A stretch of 64,000 nucleotides of DNA. It comes from Polyangiaceae bacterium (lineage in GTDB: Bacteria; Myxococcota_A; Polyangia; Polyangiales; Polyangiaceae). Made by a program: the position numbers and the translations under genes. The notes under the pieces were generated by a model. The model was not told the DNA's origin. It was given only the letters and a program-made list of their open reading frames with translations, and searched no databases. Below, one piece after another: positions 43,046 through 51,831 of this stretch; position 1 is the first letter of the stretch, and each line of letters opens with the position of its first letter. Location: contig CANJMI010000020.1 in assembly GCA_947475525.1 (NCBI GenBank), forward strand, positions 47,177 through 111,176, in the 5' to 3' direction.

Positions 43046-44028
43046 TGCGCGCGACTCGCTTCGCGGTACTGGGTCTTCCCGTCGCGGTACTGCGCCTTCC
43101 CGTCGCGGTACTGGGTCTTATCTTCACGCCTGCGCTTGCGATGGCCGCGGAGCCCGAGGCTCAAGAGCTCGAAGTCGAGCTCGCTCGGCCGCACGACGTG
43201 ACGCCCGAGACCGGAGCGGCGGCACCCTCGACGGCAGAGTCGACCGGTCCGGCGCCGAAGCGCACAAGCCTGACGGAGACGCGTCGCAGCACGCGCCCGA
43301 TGACCAACGTCGAGTCGAGCTCGGCATTCAGCACGTTGCCCGATTCAAGCTGGCGCAGGCTCGCGAGTGCCGGCGGGAAAGAGAAGCTCTTCGACCCGAC
43401 CCATTTCCTGTTCGAGGCGCGCTTCGGGGCCTACGCGCCGCGTGTCGACGAAGAATTCGGGAGCGGCTTGACGCCTTATGCGGCCTTCTTCGGGACGTCG
43501 CCAAAGTTTTACTTCGGCGTCGAGCTCGATTGGCTGCCCTTGCGGATCCCGTACGTTGGCAGCGTCGGCATCGCGTTCGGCTGGGGTCGCGTCAAATCGA
43601 CCGCGAAAGCGAAGACGTCCACGGGCGACGCCGGCTCCGACACGTCACTGCTGATAAACCCAATGTACGCCGACGCCGTGGTGCGTTTCGACGGCCTCCT
43701 GCGACGCGCGGGTGTGCCGTTCGTGCCCTACGTCAAAGGTGGTCTCGGCATCGGCATGTGGCAGGCCACTGGCCCAAGCGGGACCTCCGCCGTCGGGACG
43801 GTCACCGGCGAAGGCACGACCCTCGGACTGCACCTCGGAATCGGCGGCGCTCTCGCGCTGAACTCGTTCGACCGGCGCACCGCGATGGCGATGCGCCACG
43901 AATCCGGCATCGACCATGCCTACCTCTGGGGTGAATGGATGCTCGCGGATCTCGATGGCTTCGGCGCCAAGGATGCGATGCACGTCGGGGCCTCCGCCGG
44001 CGTCGCGGGCCTCGCGATCGAATACTGA
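43042..44028 (+). CDS. Outer-membrane beta-barrel protein (MXAN_2562-like)
   Basis: 328 aa. Signal peptide with a three-fold repeated hydrophobic core (VLGLPVA, VLRLPVA, VLGL), a disordered region to about 110, then a beta-barrel with alternating strands: FLFEARFGAYAPRVDEEFG, YFGVELDWLPLRIPYVGSVGIAFGWG (start and end of blocks), and closing strands ending LAIEY. The start of the barrel resembles the MXAN_2562 family of myxobacterial outer-membrane proteins. ATG 43042 overlaps the stop of the upstream sorted protein. Confidence 0.7.
   Translation: MMRATRFAVLGLPVAVLRLPVAVLGLIFTPALAMAAEPEAQELEVELARPHDVTPETGAAAPSTAESTGPAPKRTSLTETRRSTRPMTNVESSSAFSTLPDSSWRRLASAGGKEKLFDPTHFLFEARFGAYAPRVDEEFGSGLTPYAAFFGTSPKFYFGVELDWLPLRIPYVGSVGIAFGWGRVKSTAKAKTSTGDAGSDTSLLINPMYADAVVRFDGLLRRAGVPFVPYVKGGLGIGMWQATGPSGTSAVGTVTGEGTTLGLHLGIGGALALNSFDRRTAMAMRHESGIDHAYLWGEWMLADLDGFGAKDAMHVGASAGVAGLAIEY
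43061..43119 (+). repeat. 21-bp tandem repeat in the signal-peptide coding region
   Basis: Units at 43061-43081, 43082-43102 and a partial one at 43103-43119, each beginning TCGCGGTACTG and differing at two bases. Unit length is a multiple of three, so copy-number change would lengthen or shorten the signal peptide's hydrophobic core by seven residues. Confidence 0.9.
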
Positions 44029-44045
44029 CGCCCGCGGCGGCGCGC

Positions 44046-45206
44046 TTACTTCGCGGGCTTCCAGGCGAGAACACGAAGCGCGTTCTTCGCGAAAATCTTA
44101 CGGACGTCTACGTCGGAAAACCCCGCCTTTTTCAGGGCTTCCGCGAGCGCGGGGAGCTTGGAGGCATCCTTGATGGCCTCCGTCGCGGAGCCGCCTTCGA
44201 AGTCGGTGCCCAGCGCGACATGCTCGACTCCTGCGGTCGCGACCATGTGCCGCACCATCGCGACGACCCCCGCCATGTCTCCGCTGTCGAGGAAGCCGCG
44301 GTGCAAATTCAGTCCTGCAACGCCGCCGGTCTCTCCAATGACGCGCAGTTGTTTGTCGGTAAGGTTTCGGCGATGTTTGTTTTTGGCGCGCGCGTTCGAG
44401 TGCGTGGCGACGATCGGCGCACCGAAGTTTTTGGCGATGGGCCGCAGGTCCTCGAAGCCGGTGTCGGACAGATGCGACACGTCGACGAGGCCCCCCGCCG
44501 CGTACACCCGCTCGCAGAATTGCTTGCCGAGCGTGGTAAGGCCTCCGCGCTTCTTGCCGGTCGCGGCGCCAGCGAGACGGTTGTCACGCGCGTGCACGGG
44601 ACCGACGAACTTCACGCCGCGTTTGACGAATCGGTCGATCTGCGTGATGTCCTCCGCGAAAGCTCCTGCGCCTTCTATCGAGACGAAGACCGCTACCGAG
44701 TCTGCGTCCACCGTTGCGCTCGGCGGAACGAGGGCCTCGTGCTCCGCGACGATGGCGTCGATGGTCGCGTACACGGCGTCCGCGTCCGCGATCGCGGGGT
44801 GGTCGTCGTGGATGTAATCGGGCAAGTAGATCGGATAGACGACCGCGGCGTACTGCCCAGCACGCAGGAGTGCGGGTGTGGCTGGCCCTTCATCGGCGGA
44901 TTTCGGCCGCCCTTTGAAGTGAACGCGCCACGGGGTATCGACGTGGAGATCGACCGCGCGAATCGGGCCATCGTCGGGCAGCGCGAGCGGCGGCGCGAGG
45001 TCACTGCGAACGGGCGCGGACGAGGACGAGGACGCCGTCATGGGCAATGCGCTCGAGGTCGGGCTCGCGGACGCGCGTGAGCTCGGGACGACGACCGACG
45101 AGAGCGCGGCACTCGGCTCCGCAGCGGCGTGTGGTCCCCCGCGCGAGGTGCAGGCCAGCAGCCCGAGAGCGAGCGCGAGACCGGCGAGGGAACGACGCGA
45201 GGTCAC
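44046..45206 (-). CDS. Lipoprotein membrane dipeptidase (M19)
   Basis: 386 aa zinc dipeptidase. Lipoprotein signal (LAGLALALGLLAC), a Ser/Ala-rich spacer to about 75, then the M19 barrel. Metal ligands: HVD in AVDLHVDTPW, Glu in VSIEGAGAF, His in VDVSHLSD and in IVATHSNARA; GTDFEGG near the end contributes the substrate Asp. GTG 45206 overlaps the stop of the upstream kinase (GTGA) and puts the signal at the N-terminus. M19 enzymes cleave dipeptides, including some with D-residues. Coupling to a kinase suggests a signal-regulated cell-surface role (inference). Confidence 0.9.
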   Translation of the reverse strand: MTSRRSLAGLALALGLLACTSRGGPHAAAEPSAALSSVVVPSSRASASPTSSALPMTASSSSSAPVRSDLAPPLALPDDGPIRAVDLHVDTPWRVHFKGRPKSADEGPATPALLRAGQYAAVVYPIYLPDYIHDDHPAIADADAVYATIDAIVAEHEALVPPSATVDADSVAVFVSIEGAGAFAEDITQIDRFVKRGVKFVGPVHARDNRLAGAATGKKRGGLTTLGKQFCERVYAAGGLVDVSHLSDTGFEDLRPIAKNFGAPIVATHSNARAKNKHRRNLTDKQLRVIGETGGVAGLNLHRGFLDSGDMAGVVAMVRHMVATAGVEHVALGTDFEGGSATEAIKDASKLPALAEALKKAGFSDVDVRKIFAKNALRVLAWKPAK

Positions 45207-46330
45207 GACGCGATCACGTAACCCAAGAGCAATCCCGACGCAAAACAAGCGAGCGCGATGACGAGCACCGCCCACCACACGACCGACGGCGGCTCGAACG
45301 AGGCCGCGGAGACGACACCGACATGAGGCGTGTAGCCGCCGCGATGCACCATGTGAGGGCCTCCCGCGGGGGCCGCAAACGCAAGGGCGTTTTGGCTCGA
45401 GAGTGTCGCCCCTCCGCGAGGCTGTGCGGGCTTAACGGAATACGCGGTCGCTGCGGCTTGAGCGACGAGCTCGCGTATTCGCTGCGCCATCGCCTCCGCG
45501 CTTTGGAAACGGTGCGCGGGCTCACGCGCCAACGCTTGCTGAAAGAAGGCGTCCCATCCGGCAAGCTCCGGGGCAAGGTCGACAATCGGTCGCGCCGGAT
45601 CGCGCAGGATCGCCACCGCGCGCGCCATTTGGTCGTCATCACCGTACGGGTGGTGGTGCGTCAGCATCTCGTAGAAGACGACGCCAAGCGACCACAGATC
45701 GCTCCGCGCATCGCACGATTTCGCGTCTTTTAACTGCTCCGCGCTCATGTAGCCCGGCGTTCCGAGGACGGCGCCGGTGCGCGTTTTTCGACCCAGCCCG
45801 CCCGCTACGTCCATCACTTTGGCGATGCCGAAGTCCAGCACCTTGAGCACCTTGGAGCCGTTTGCCCCCGCGACGAGAAACAAGTTTGGAGGCTTGATGT
45901 CGCGGTGAATGACGCCGGAAGAATGTGCGAGCGACAGCGCCGCGAGGGCATCGAGCACCAGCCGGGCTGCTTGCTCGGGCGCGATTGGCGGGTTGCTGCG
46001 TAAGTAATCCTCGAGCGAGAGACCGACGAGCAGCTCCATCACGATGTAGGGGCTGCCGTCTTCCGCGTAATCGAACTCCAGCGTCTCCGCGATGTTCGGG
46101 TGGCGCAGGGCGTGGCAAGCCCGCGCCTCGGCGTAAAAACGCTCGACGACGTTGCGGCGCGACTGGAACTCAGGTTGCAGAAGCTTGATGGCACGCAGCC
46201 CCTGCCCCTGCAGCCCTTCGGCCTCGTACACCGTGGCGAGGCCTCCCGCCCCAATCAAGCGAAGGAGACGGTAGCGGCCTCCGAGAACCGCACCAATCAC
46301 CCGGCTCGGACCCCCCCGATCGCTCGACAT
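45203..46330 (-). CDS. Ser/Thr protein kinase with C-terminal membrane helix (kinase 2)
   Basis: 375 aa. Gly-loop GAGGLATVYEAE, catalytic Lys49 (RAIKLL), HRDIKPPN with Asp144, DFG, GTPGYMSAEQL: catalytically complete. The kinase domain (about 15-290) is followed by a short linker and a membrane helix at the very end (WWAVLVIALACFASGLLLGYVIAS split over the terminus) with almost nothing outside, so it has no external sensor of its own. ATG 46330 follows the hexamer TATCCT by 7 bases. Its stop overlaps the dipeptidase start. Confidence 0.92.
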   Translation of the reverse strand: MSSDRGGPSRVIGAVLGGRYRLLRLIGAGGLATVYEAEGLQGQGLRAIKLLQPEFQSRRNVVERFYAEARACHALRHPNIAETLEFDYAEDGSPYIVMELLVGLSLEDYLRSNPPIAPEQAARLVLDALAALSLAHSSGVIHRDIKPPNLFLVAGANGSKVLKVLDFGIAKVMDVAGGLGRKTRTGAVLGTPGYMSAEQLKDAKSCDARSDLWSLGVVFYEMLTHHHPYGDDDQMARAVAILRDPARPIVDLAPELAGWDAFFQQALAREPAHRFQSAEAMAQRIRELVAQAAATAYSVKPAQPRGGATLSSQNALAFAAPAGGPHMVHRGGYTPHVGVVSAASFEPPSVVWWAVLVIALACFASGLLLGYVIAS

Positions 46331-46412
46331 CGCGCCAGGATAGTCCAATCGACCGCGCCGTGGTCCTGCTGGAGGATACAAAAGCGGCGCTTGGCGGCTA
46401 TGCTCCGCCATC

Positions 46413-47711
46413 ATGAACGTTCGCCGATCGGGGCTTTTACTCCTCCTTGCAACCCTGCTCTGGGCGCAGCCGTCGCTCGCACAGCCTGCCGCCCCCGAAG
46501 CGAAAGACGACGTCACCGACGCCCCCGCCGAAGCGCAACCGGTGTGGAAGGTTACCCTCGGTAAGTCGCCCTCACGCGGACCGCGAGACGCGCTCGTGAC
46601 GCTCGTCGTGTTCAGCGATTTCGAGTGTCCGTATTGCAAACGCCTCGCAGCAACCTTCGATGACCTCGCGAAACGCTATCCGAAGGAGTTGCGCTTCGTC
46701 TCCAAGCAGACTCCTCTGCCGTTTCACCCCAACGCGGGCCCTGCGGCCGAGCTTGCTCTCGAGGCCTTCGCGCAGGGAAAAGAGAAGGCATTCTGGCAGG
46801 TGCACGACGCGCTCATGGCGACAACGGACCTCGGCGACGCGAGCCTTGACGCCATCGCCGGCACGGCGAAACTCGACGTAAAGCGAGCACGCGCGGCCAT
46901 CGTGAATGCGAAACATCGCGCGATCATCGAAGGCGATCAGGACCTCGCCGAATCGGTCGAGGCCACCGGAACGCCGACCTCGTTCGTCAACGGGATCAAG
47001 GTCGTCGGCGCTCGGCCGCTCGAGGACTTCGTGGCCGTGGTGGACACCGAGCTTGCGCGCGCCAAAGCGCTGCGAGCGAAAGGCACCCCCGCGGATCGCA
47101 TCTACGAGACCCTCACCTCCAAAGGCAAGACGGCCGACGACGAGGAGCTGACCCGCCGTGACGTGCCGGAGCCCCCGGTCACCCAGCCTTTCCGTGGACT
47201 CAAGAACGCGCCCGTCACGATCCACCTTTTTACCGATTTTCAGTGTCCGTTTTGCAGCCGCGCGCAAACGTCGCTCACCGAGATAGAGCAGCGTTACAAG
47301 GGCAAGGTGCGCGTCGTGTACCACAGCATGCCGCTTTCATTTCATCCCCACGCGCGGGACGCTGCCGCCTTCGCGCTCGAAGCTCAGGCGCAGCGAGGCA
47401 ACAACGAATTCTGGAAGGCCCACGACCTGCTCTTCGCGAACCAGCAGAAACTCACCCGCGAGGACCTGACCGTGCACGCGAGGACGCTCGGGCTCGACGT
47501 CGCCAAACTGGAAGCCGCCCTCGCCGACGGTCGCCACAACCTCGCCATCGATACCGATCTGGAGCTCGCCGCCAAACTCGGCGTGAACGGCACACCGACC
47601 TTCACGGTCAACGGCTATGAGCTGGTAGGTGCACAGCCGGTGCGCGCCTTCAGGCGGGTGGTCGAACGCGCGCTCCGTGAAGTGAAGAGCGCGCGCACGC
47701 GCACCCGCTAA
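46413..47711 (+). CDS. Periplasmic protein with two DsbA-like thioredoxin domains
   Basis: 432 aa. Signal peptide (LLLLLATLLWAQPSLAQP), then two homologous DsbA/Thioredoxin_4 domains: the first with FSDFECPYCKRL and the second with FTDFQCPFCSRA, each followed by the cis-proline motif (TGTPTSFVNG and NGTPTFTVNG). Both CxxC pairs are intact, so each half should be able to form or exchange disulfides in the envelope. ATG 46413, divergent from kinase 2, with TATGCT 8 bases before the start. Single-domain relatives are about half this length; this is a fused duplication. Confidence 0.88.
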   Translation: MNVRRSGLLLLLATLLWAQPSLAQPAAPEAKDDVTDAPAEAQPVWKVTLGKSPSRGPRDALVTLVVFSDFECPYCKRLAATFDDLAKRYPKELRFVSKQTPLPFHPNAGPAAELALEAFAQGKEKAFWQVHDALMATTDLGDASLDAIAGTAKLDVKRARAAIVNAKHRAIIEGDQDLAESVEATGTPTSFVNGIKVVGARPLEDFVAVVDTELARAKALRAKGTPADRIYETLTSKGKTADDEELTRRDVPEPPVTQPFRGLKNAPVTIHLFTDFQCPFCSRAQTSLTEIEQRYKGKVRVVYHSMPLSFHPHARDAAAFALEAQAQRGNNEFWKAHDLLFANQQKLTREDLTVHARTLGLDVAKLEAALADGRHNLAIDTDLELAAKLGVNGTPTFTVNGYELVGAQPVRAFRRVVERALREVKSARTRTR

Positions 47712-48085
47712 CGCCAGAAAGGACGAGCGCCGCTAGCGCGAGAAGAGGCCCAGCCGCCCGCCTTTGCATGAACCAGTGGCTGCCGATGTTCAACACTTCG
47801 CGCAGGCGCTCGAGGAGCTGTCGTCCACAATCAGTATTTTCATGGGGATGCTCCGCTCTCAGAAGACAAGACCGTTAGCGCAATTGGCGCACCGTCATAA
47901 TCAAATCCGACGCGGTGCAACACTCGGCATGCCGGGTCGGCACCTCGGGCGTCAAGCCGGACGCGATGCGCGCGAGTCCCCCGCCCTGCAGCGCCCAGCA
48001 TTCGACGCGAGTCCCTCAAGCACGGGGGCAGCCCCCTTGATTGGAGTCCCGCAGATTCGAGCGGCAGCGCTCGGTGAGCTTGCAC
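47712..48085. other. 374-bp gap between convergent genes
   Basis: No intact gene found on either strand. It contains the response-regulator relic described separately (47782-47843), and a perfect GGGGG-CAG-CCCCC hairpin at 48024-48036 without a T run. A minus-strand open frame ends in a TGA overlapping the relic's ATG, which would fit a decayed two-gene unit. A D-arm-like stretch around 47875-47890 does not fold into a tRNA. Confidence 0.6.
47782..47843 (-). pseudogene. Relic of a response-regulator receiver domain N-terminus
   Basis: ATG at 47843 reads MKILIVDD, the standard first strand and acidic pair of a receiver domain, then hits a stop after nine more codons. In a shifted frame starting at 47823 the same DNA reads RQLLERLREVLNIG, the expected first helix. 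A loss of about four bases at an ACGA/CGA repeat would explain the break. The rest of the domain is missing. An upstream minus-strand frame overlaps its start (ATGA), as in kinase-regulator pairs. Confidence 0.4.
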
Positions 48086-50650
48086 TCACGGAGCCGAAGA
48101 TGGAGACGGAGCCGCAAGGCTCGTCGGCGTCGGGAGCGCCGTGTTCGCGGTCACGGGCTTGACCTTGAGCGGCGGCCGAACGAGCTCGGCCTCGACGCCA
48201 CGACCGTAGAGGGTGGCGTAGGCCGCCATCGTCTTCATCACCCGCTTGGTGTACTCGCGCGTTTCGGTATAGGGGATCGATTCGACGAAGACGTCGAAGT
48301 CCGCGTTGGGGCCGGCCTCGACCCATCGCTCGGGCGCACCGGGCCCCGCGTTGTAGCCGGGGATCGCCAGGAGTGGGTCGTACGCGAAGCGTTTTGTCAG
48401 GATGGAGAGAAAGCGGCTACCGAGGGTGATGTTGATCGCGGGCGTCTTTAGCGCGGGTTCGTCGTAGGGGAGCCCAAGTGGAGTCGCCATGCTCTTGGCG
48501 GTGGGAAGGATGAGCTGCATCAGCCCATACGCCGCCGCAGGCGAAGACGCGTTTGGCTTGAAGGCGCTCTCTTCACGCATGATCGCGTAGGCGAGATGCG
48601 CGGGGATCCCAAAGCGCTGCGCCACACCCTCCACGACGTGCGCGTACGGCCGCGGGTAGGCGACCTCCCAGATCGGTCGCCAGACCCCAGCGGGAAAATG
48701 CTCGGTCCAAAGGTCAACCGAGCGCAAGACACCGTGCGACTCGGCGGGCGCTTCGATGCGAGCGAGGATGAAGGCCGAGGCCCACAACACCGAAGGGTGG
48801 GCGCTGCGATCGCGCACCCCGAGAGCCTCGAGCTCGCGCAACGCTGCCGGTCCTTCGCCTTGCCGCACGAGCTCGACCGCGCGAGTGAACTCGGGGCGGT
48901 GCAGCTCGGGATGGTCGGGGATGACGAACTGGCCCTGCGGCTCCGCGGCACGCGCCTCATCGACGGTGCGTTTCGCGAGCTCGGGATCGAGCGCCGCGAG
49001 ACGCGCTTCGGCGAGGAGCATGAAGTACGAAAGCGGAAAGTCTCGGACGACCGACACGAGGAGCGCCTTGCCCTCTTGCAGCTGCCCAAGCTCGATGCGC
49101 GCGCGACCCAAGAAGTACTGAGGCCGGCCCTCCGACCAGTACGGCCGACCGCGCTTTTGCCGTTCGATGGAACGCTCGAGCGGCCACACGGCGCCCGCCC
49201 AATCGCCCGCTTCAATGCGCACGAGCGCGAGCGAAAACAGGCCCTGATCGACCATGTCACCTTCGGGATAGTCCTCCGCAATGCGTAAGAGAAGCGAGGT
49301 GAACGCGGCGATGTCACCGAGCGAACGCGCGGCCTCGGCCCCGTGAAAGCGCGCATCGTCGGCGAGCCGATGGTCGTGAAAGCGGCGCTCGAGCTCGGCG
49401 TAACGCGACCTCGCGAGTGCGGGTCGCCCACCCCGCAGCGCGGCGCGGGCCCCGAGAAAATACGCCGAAGCGAGGCGCGGTCCCTGGCAACGCTCGATGG
49501 CGAGGCCGAAGGCCACGGTGGCCTCGGCGTAGCGCTTCAACGCGGAGAGGGCTTTCCCTCGTGCGGCGTGGGCCTCGCAGCCCGGCTCGCCGGCGTCGGC
49601 GTTTTCCTTCTGAAGCTCGGTGAGCAGCCCGTCCGCCGCGGCGAGAGTTTCCCGACCTTGATTCGCGTCAGCAAGGCTCCGCACGCGCGCCACCCGCACG
49701 TCCCGCCCAGGCTCGACAAAGCGCTTGCGGGCGTCGAACGACAGGGTTGAAAGCGCGCGTTCCTCGAGAGCGCGAGCCTCGCCAACTCCGCGGCCGAAAG
49801 CCGACTGGTAGATCACGAGCTCCGCCACTTTCGCGGCCTCTTCCGCATGCGCAATCGACGGTTCCTCCAGCAAGGACTTGGCGAAGCGGAGCGCTTCGTT
49901 CTGCCAATCAGAAGGCTTGGGATCGCGTGCGAGGTAGGCCCGAACAATGGGCGCCGCTTCGTCGACACGGTGGAGCGCGGCGAGCGCATGGGCGCGCACG
50001 AGTTGCGCCTCATCGACGAGGGTTGCGATGCCTCCTGCTTCGAGGGATTGGGGCCCGCCTTGCGCCACACCATCGACCGCATGAGCGGGCGCATCGAGGC
50101 GCACCAACGCTTCGGTCGGCTGTGCCATCTCCACGAGGAGCCTTGCGGCTCGAAGGCGAGCATGACCGGCGAGCGCCCAAGGGGTCGCCGCAGCCCTGTC
50201 GTACGCTTGCACGGCCGGGCCCGGCATGCCGGATTTCGTTCGCAGAATCGCCAGTTGAAAGAGTGCCGCGAGGTTCGGTACGGAGGATGCCGCGAGGCGA
50301 GCCTCAAGCGCGTCGGCAGCGGGCTGAAAGGCCTCCCGTAGGGCGAGCGCCTTCACGTCGCCGAAGGCTGGATCATCGAGCACGGGCACGATCGACTGGG
50401 GGTCGAACATCGTCCCATCGGCCGGCGCGAGCGACAGCGGCACGGCGGTGACGGACGGTGCCGGCGGCTCGGCATCGGCCTTGGGCGAAACGAGGGGCTC
50501 GGTCACCCACGATGGCACCGAGGTCGTCGGCGCCGAGCCTCCTTGACCCGCAGGCCGGCAGCCGTCTCCAAGGACGGTAACGGCGAAGCACGCCGCTCCT
50601 GCCGCGAGCGCGCGGCGGCCAATTGCCTTCGAAGGGGAATGGGTGGCCAT
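48086..50650 (-). CDS. Soluble lytic transglycosylase, Slt70-like with helical repeats
   Basis: 854 aa. Cleaves peptidoglycan glycan strands to 1,6-anhydromuropeptides. An exported N-terminus (GAACFAVTVLGDGC; not a standard lipobox) is followed by about 600 residues of TPR-like helical repeats (AYFLGARAALRGGRPALARSRYAELERRF as an example of several blocks) forming the ring domain, and a C-terminal SLT domain: MREESAFKPNASSPAAAYGLMQLI with the catalytic Glu, and IPGYNAGPGAPERW. ATG 50650. Divergent from dprA. Length is greater than E. coli Slt70 (645) because of extra repeats. Confidence 0.88.
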   Translation of the reverse strand: MATHSPSKAIGRRALAAGAACFAVTVLGDGCRPAGQGGSAPTTSVPSWVTEPLVSPKADAEPPAPSVTAVPLSLAPADGTMFDPQSIVPVLDDPAFGDVKALALREAFQPAADALEARLAASSVPNLAALFQLAILRTKSGMPGPAVQAYDRAAATPWALAGHARLRAARLLVEMAQPTEALVRLDAPAHAVDGVAQGGPQSLEAGGIATLVDEAQLVRAHALAALHRVDEAAPIVRAYLARDPKPSDWQNEALRFAKSLLEEPSIAHAEEAAKVAELVIYQSAFGRGVGEARALEERALSTLSFDARKRFVEPGRDVRVARVRSLADANQGRETLAAADGLLTELQKENADAGEPGCEAHAARGKALSALKRYAEATVAFGLAIERCQGPRLASAYFLGARAALRGGRPALARSRYAELERRFHDHRLADDARFHGAEAARSLGDIAAFTSLLLRIAEDYPEGDMVDQGLFSLALVRIEAGDWAGAVWPLERSIERQKRGRPYWSEGRPQYFLGRARIELGQLQEGKALLVSVVRDFPLSYFMLLAEARLAALDPELAKRTVDEARAAEPQGQFVIPDHPELHRPEFTRAVELVRQGEGPAALRELEALGVRDRSAHPSVLWASAFILARIEAPAESHGVLRSVDLWTEHFPAGVWRPIWEVAYPRPYAHVVEGVAQRFGIPAHLAYAIMREESAFKPNASSPAAAYGLMQLILPTAKSMATPLGLPYDEPALKTPAINITLGSRFLSILTKRFAYDPLLAIPGYNAGPGAPERWVEAGPNADFDVFVESIPYTETREYTKRVMKTMAAYATLYGRGVEAELVRPPLKVKPVTANTALPTPTSLAAPSPSSAP

Positions 50651-50761
50651 GAGCTCCGCGCGAAGCTACCGGAATTCCTCGATGCCGTCGATTTTCGAGA
50701 AACGGATGCGCACACGTCGCGTTCGTGAAACCGCGAGGGGCTTCGTGGCGATGGAAGGGAG

Positions 50762-51766
50762 ATGCCCACCTCTCTCACGACGCGCCTCCTCGACGTTCGC
50801 TGTCCGGACTATCCGCCCGCCGTCCTGGAGCTACCGACGCGATCCTTCCCCGGCGCGCTGCGGTGGTGCTCTCCGCCAACGCTCTACCTCCGCGGAACGC
50901 TGCCCGGCGCCCCGCTCTTGGCGGTCATCGGGACGCGCACTCCCGGGCCTGCATCGGTGCATTGGACCGAACGCACCATCGGAGAGCTCAGCCACTCCGG
51001 CTGGGCCATTGGCTCGGGCGGAGCCGAAGGCATCGACACAACCGCGCATCGCGCTGCAATCGCGCACGGGCTCCAAACGGTGGTCGTCACGGTGGGCGGG
51101 CTGGACACGCTCGCGAAGCGGCCCGGCGGTGAGCTCTTCCAAGCCATCCTCGAAGCTGGTGGCGCCATTCTCTCGCTCGACCCGGACGGGACAAAAAGTG
51201 AGCGCAGCGAGTATTTTAGGCGGAATCACGTACTCGCGGCGCTGTCGAGCGGCGTCCTCGCGGTCGAGCTGCGCCCCAAAGCCGGGCATGGCGGAACGGG
51301 CCACACCGTGCGCGCGGCGATGGCCCTCAACCGCCACGTGATGACCGTCGCGCATCCGCCGTGGTCACAAGGTGGAGCGGGCGCGGTGGCCCTCACGCGA
51401 CTTGGCGTGCCGCTGGTCGCAACCGCGGCCGACGTCCGAAGACTCCTCGGGCTCCGTCCACCCACCGGAGGCCCCGACCACCGCGCGAGCGCCGAGACGA
51501 CGGTCCGCGCAGGCGCGCAAGCCACCTCGCAAGGCTCGCTTTTTTCCGTCAGCGCGGCTCCTACCACCGCGGAGGCCGCAGTCGAGCTCAGCCCCGACGC
51601 CACGGCCATTCTCCATGTGCTCGGCGAGCGCCCCACCCACCTCGACGCGCTCGTCCTCGTGACGGGAAGAGACGCCCCGCGAGTCGCGCGGGCTCTGCTC
51701 GAGTGCAGCCTCGAAGGCCTCGTGCGCGAAGGCCCGCCCGGCTCTTACAGAAGGGTTGCTTTGTGA
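50762..51766 (+). CDS. dprA: DNA-processing protein DprA, divergent
   Basis: 334 aa. DprA loads RecA on incoming single-stranded DNA in natural transformation. A Rossmann core and a C-terminal winged helix ([27 protein letters not shown], first and last parts) are present. Family motifs are altered: GTRTPG for [18 protein letters not shown] for SGLARGIDAAAHRGA, and [18 protein letters not shown] for the RNRIIAGLS block. The N-terminal SAM-like domain is absent or very short. ATG 50762. The stop overlaps an in-frame GTG of trmFO, so the two are co-transcribed. Confidence 0.82.
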   Translation: MPTSLTTRLLDVRCPDYPPAVLELPTRSFPGALRWCSPPTLYLRGTLPGAPLLAVIGTRTPGPASVHWTERTIGELSHSGWAIGSGGAEGIDTTAHRAAIAHGLQTVVVTVGGLDTLAKRPGGELFQAILEAGGAILSLDPDGTKSERSEYFRRNHVLAALSSGVLAVELRPKAGHGGTGHTVRAAMALNRHVMTVAHPPWSQGGAGAVALTRLGVPLVATAADVRRLLGLRPPTGGPDHRASAETTVRAGAQATSQGSLFSVSAAPTTAEAAVELSPDATAILHVLGERPTHLDALVLVTGRDAPRVARALLECSLEGLVREGPPGSYRRVAL

Positions 51767-51831
51767 CCTCCGGCGAGCCACACCGTTCGCGCAGCGCGAG
51801 CATTCTCGCCGCGGCACGAGGAGAGACGACG

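Noticed and set aside
47640..47769. Minus-strand frame from 47769 beginning like a lipoprotein signal (ending LSGVSGC)
   Set aside because: It stops after about 39 codons, mostly antisense to the end of the double DsbA gene, and has no ribosome site.
47870..47945. tRNA-like string with a D-arm-like segment and CAT triplet
   Set aside because: No acceptor stem, no proper five-pair anticodon stem and no T-loop consensus on either strand.
47764..48162. 132-codon plus-strand open frame in the gap
   Set aside because: Unrecognised, no ribosome site, and it runs into the transglycosylase gene in antisense.
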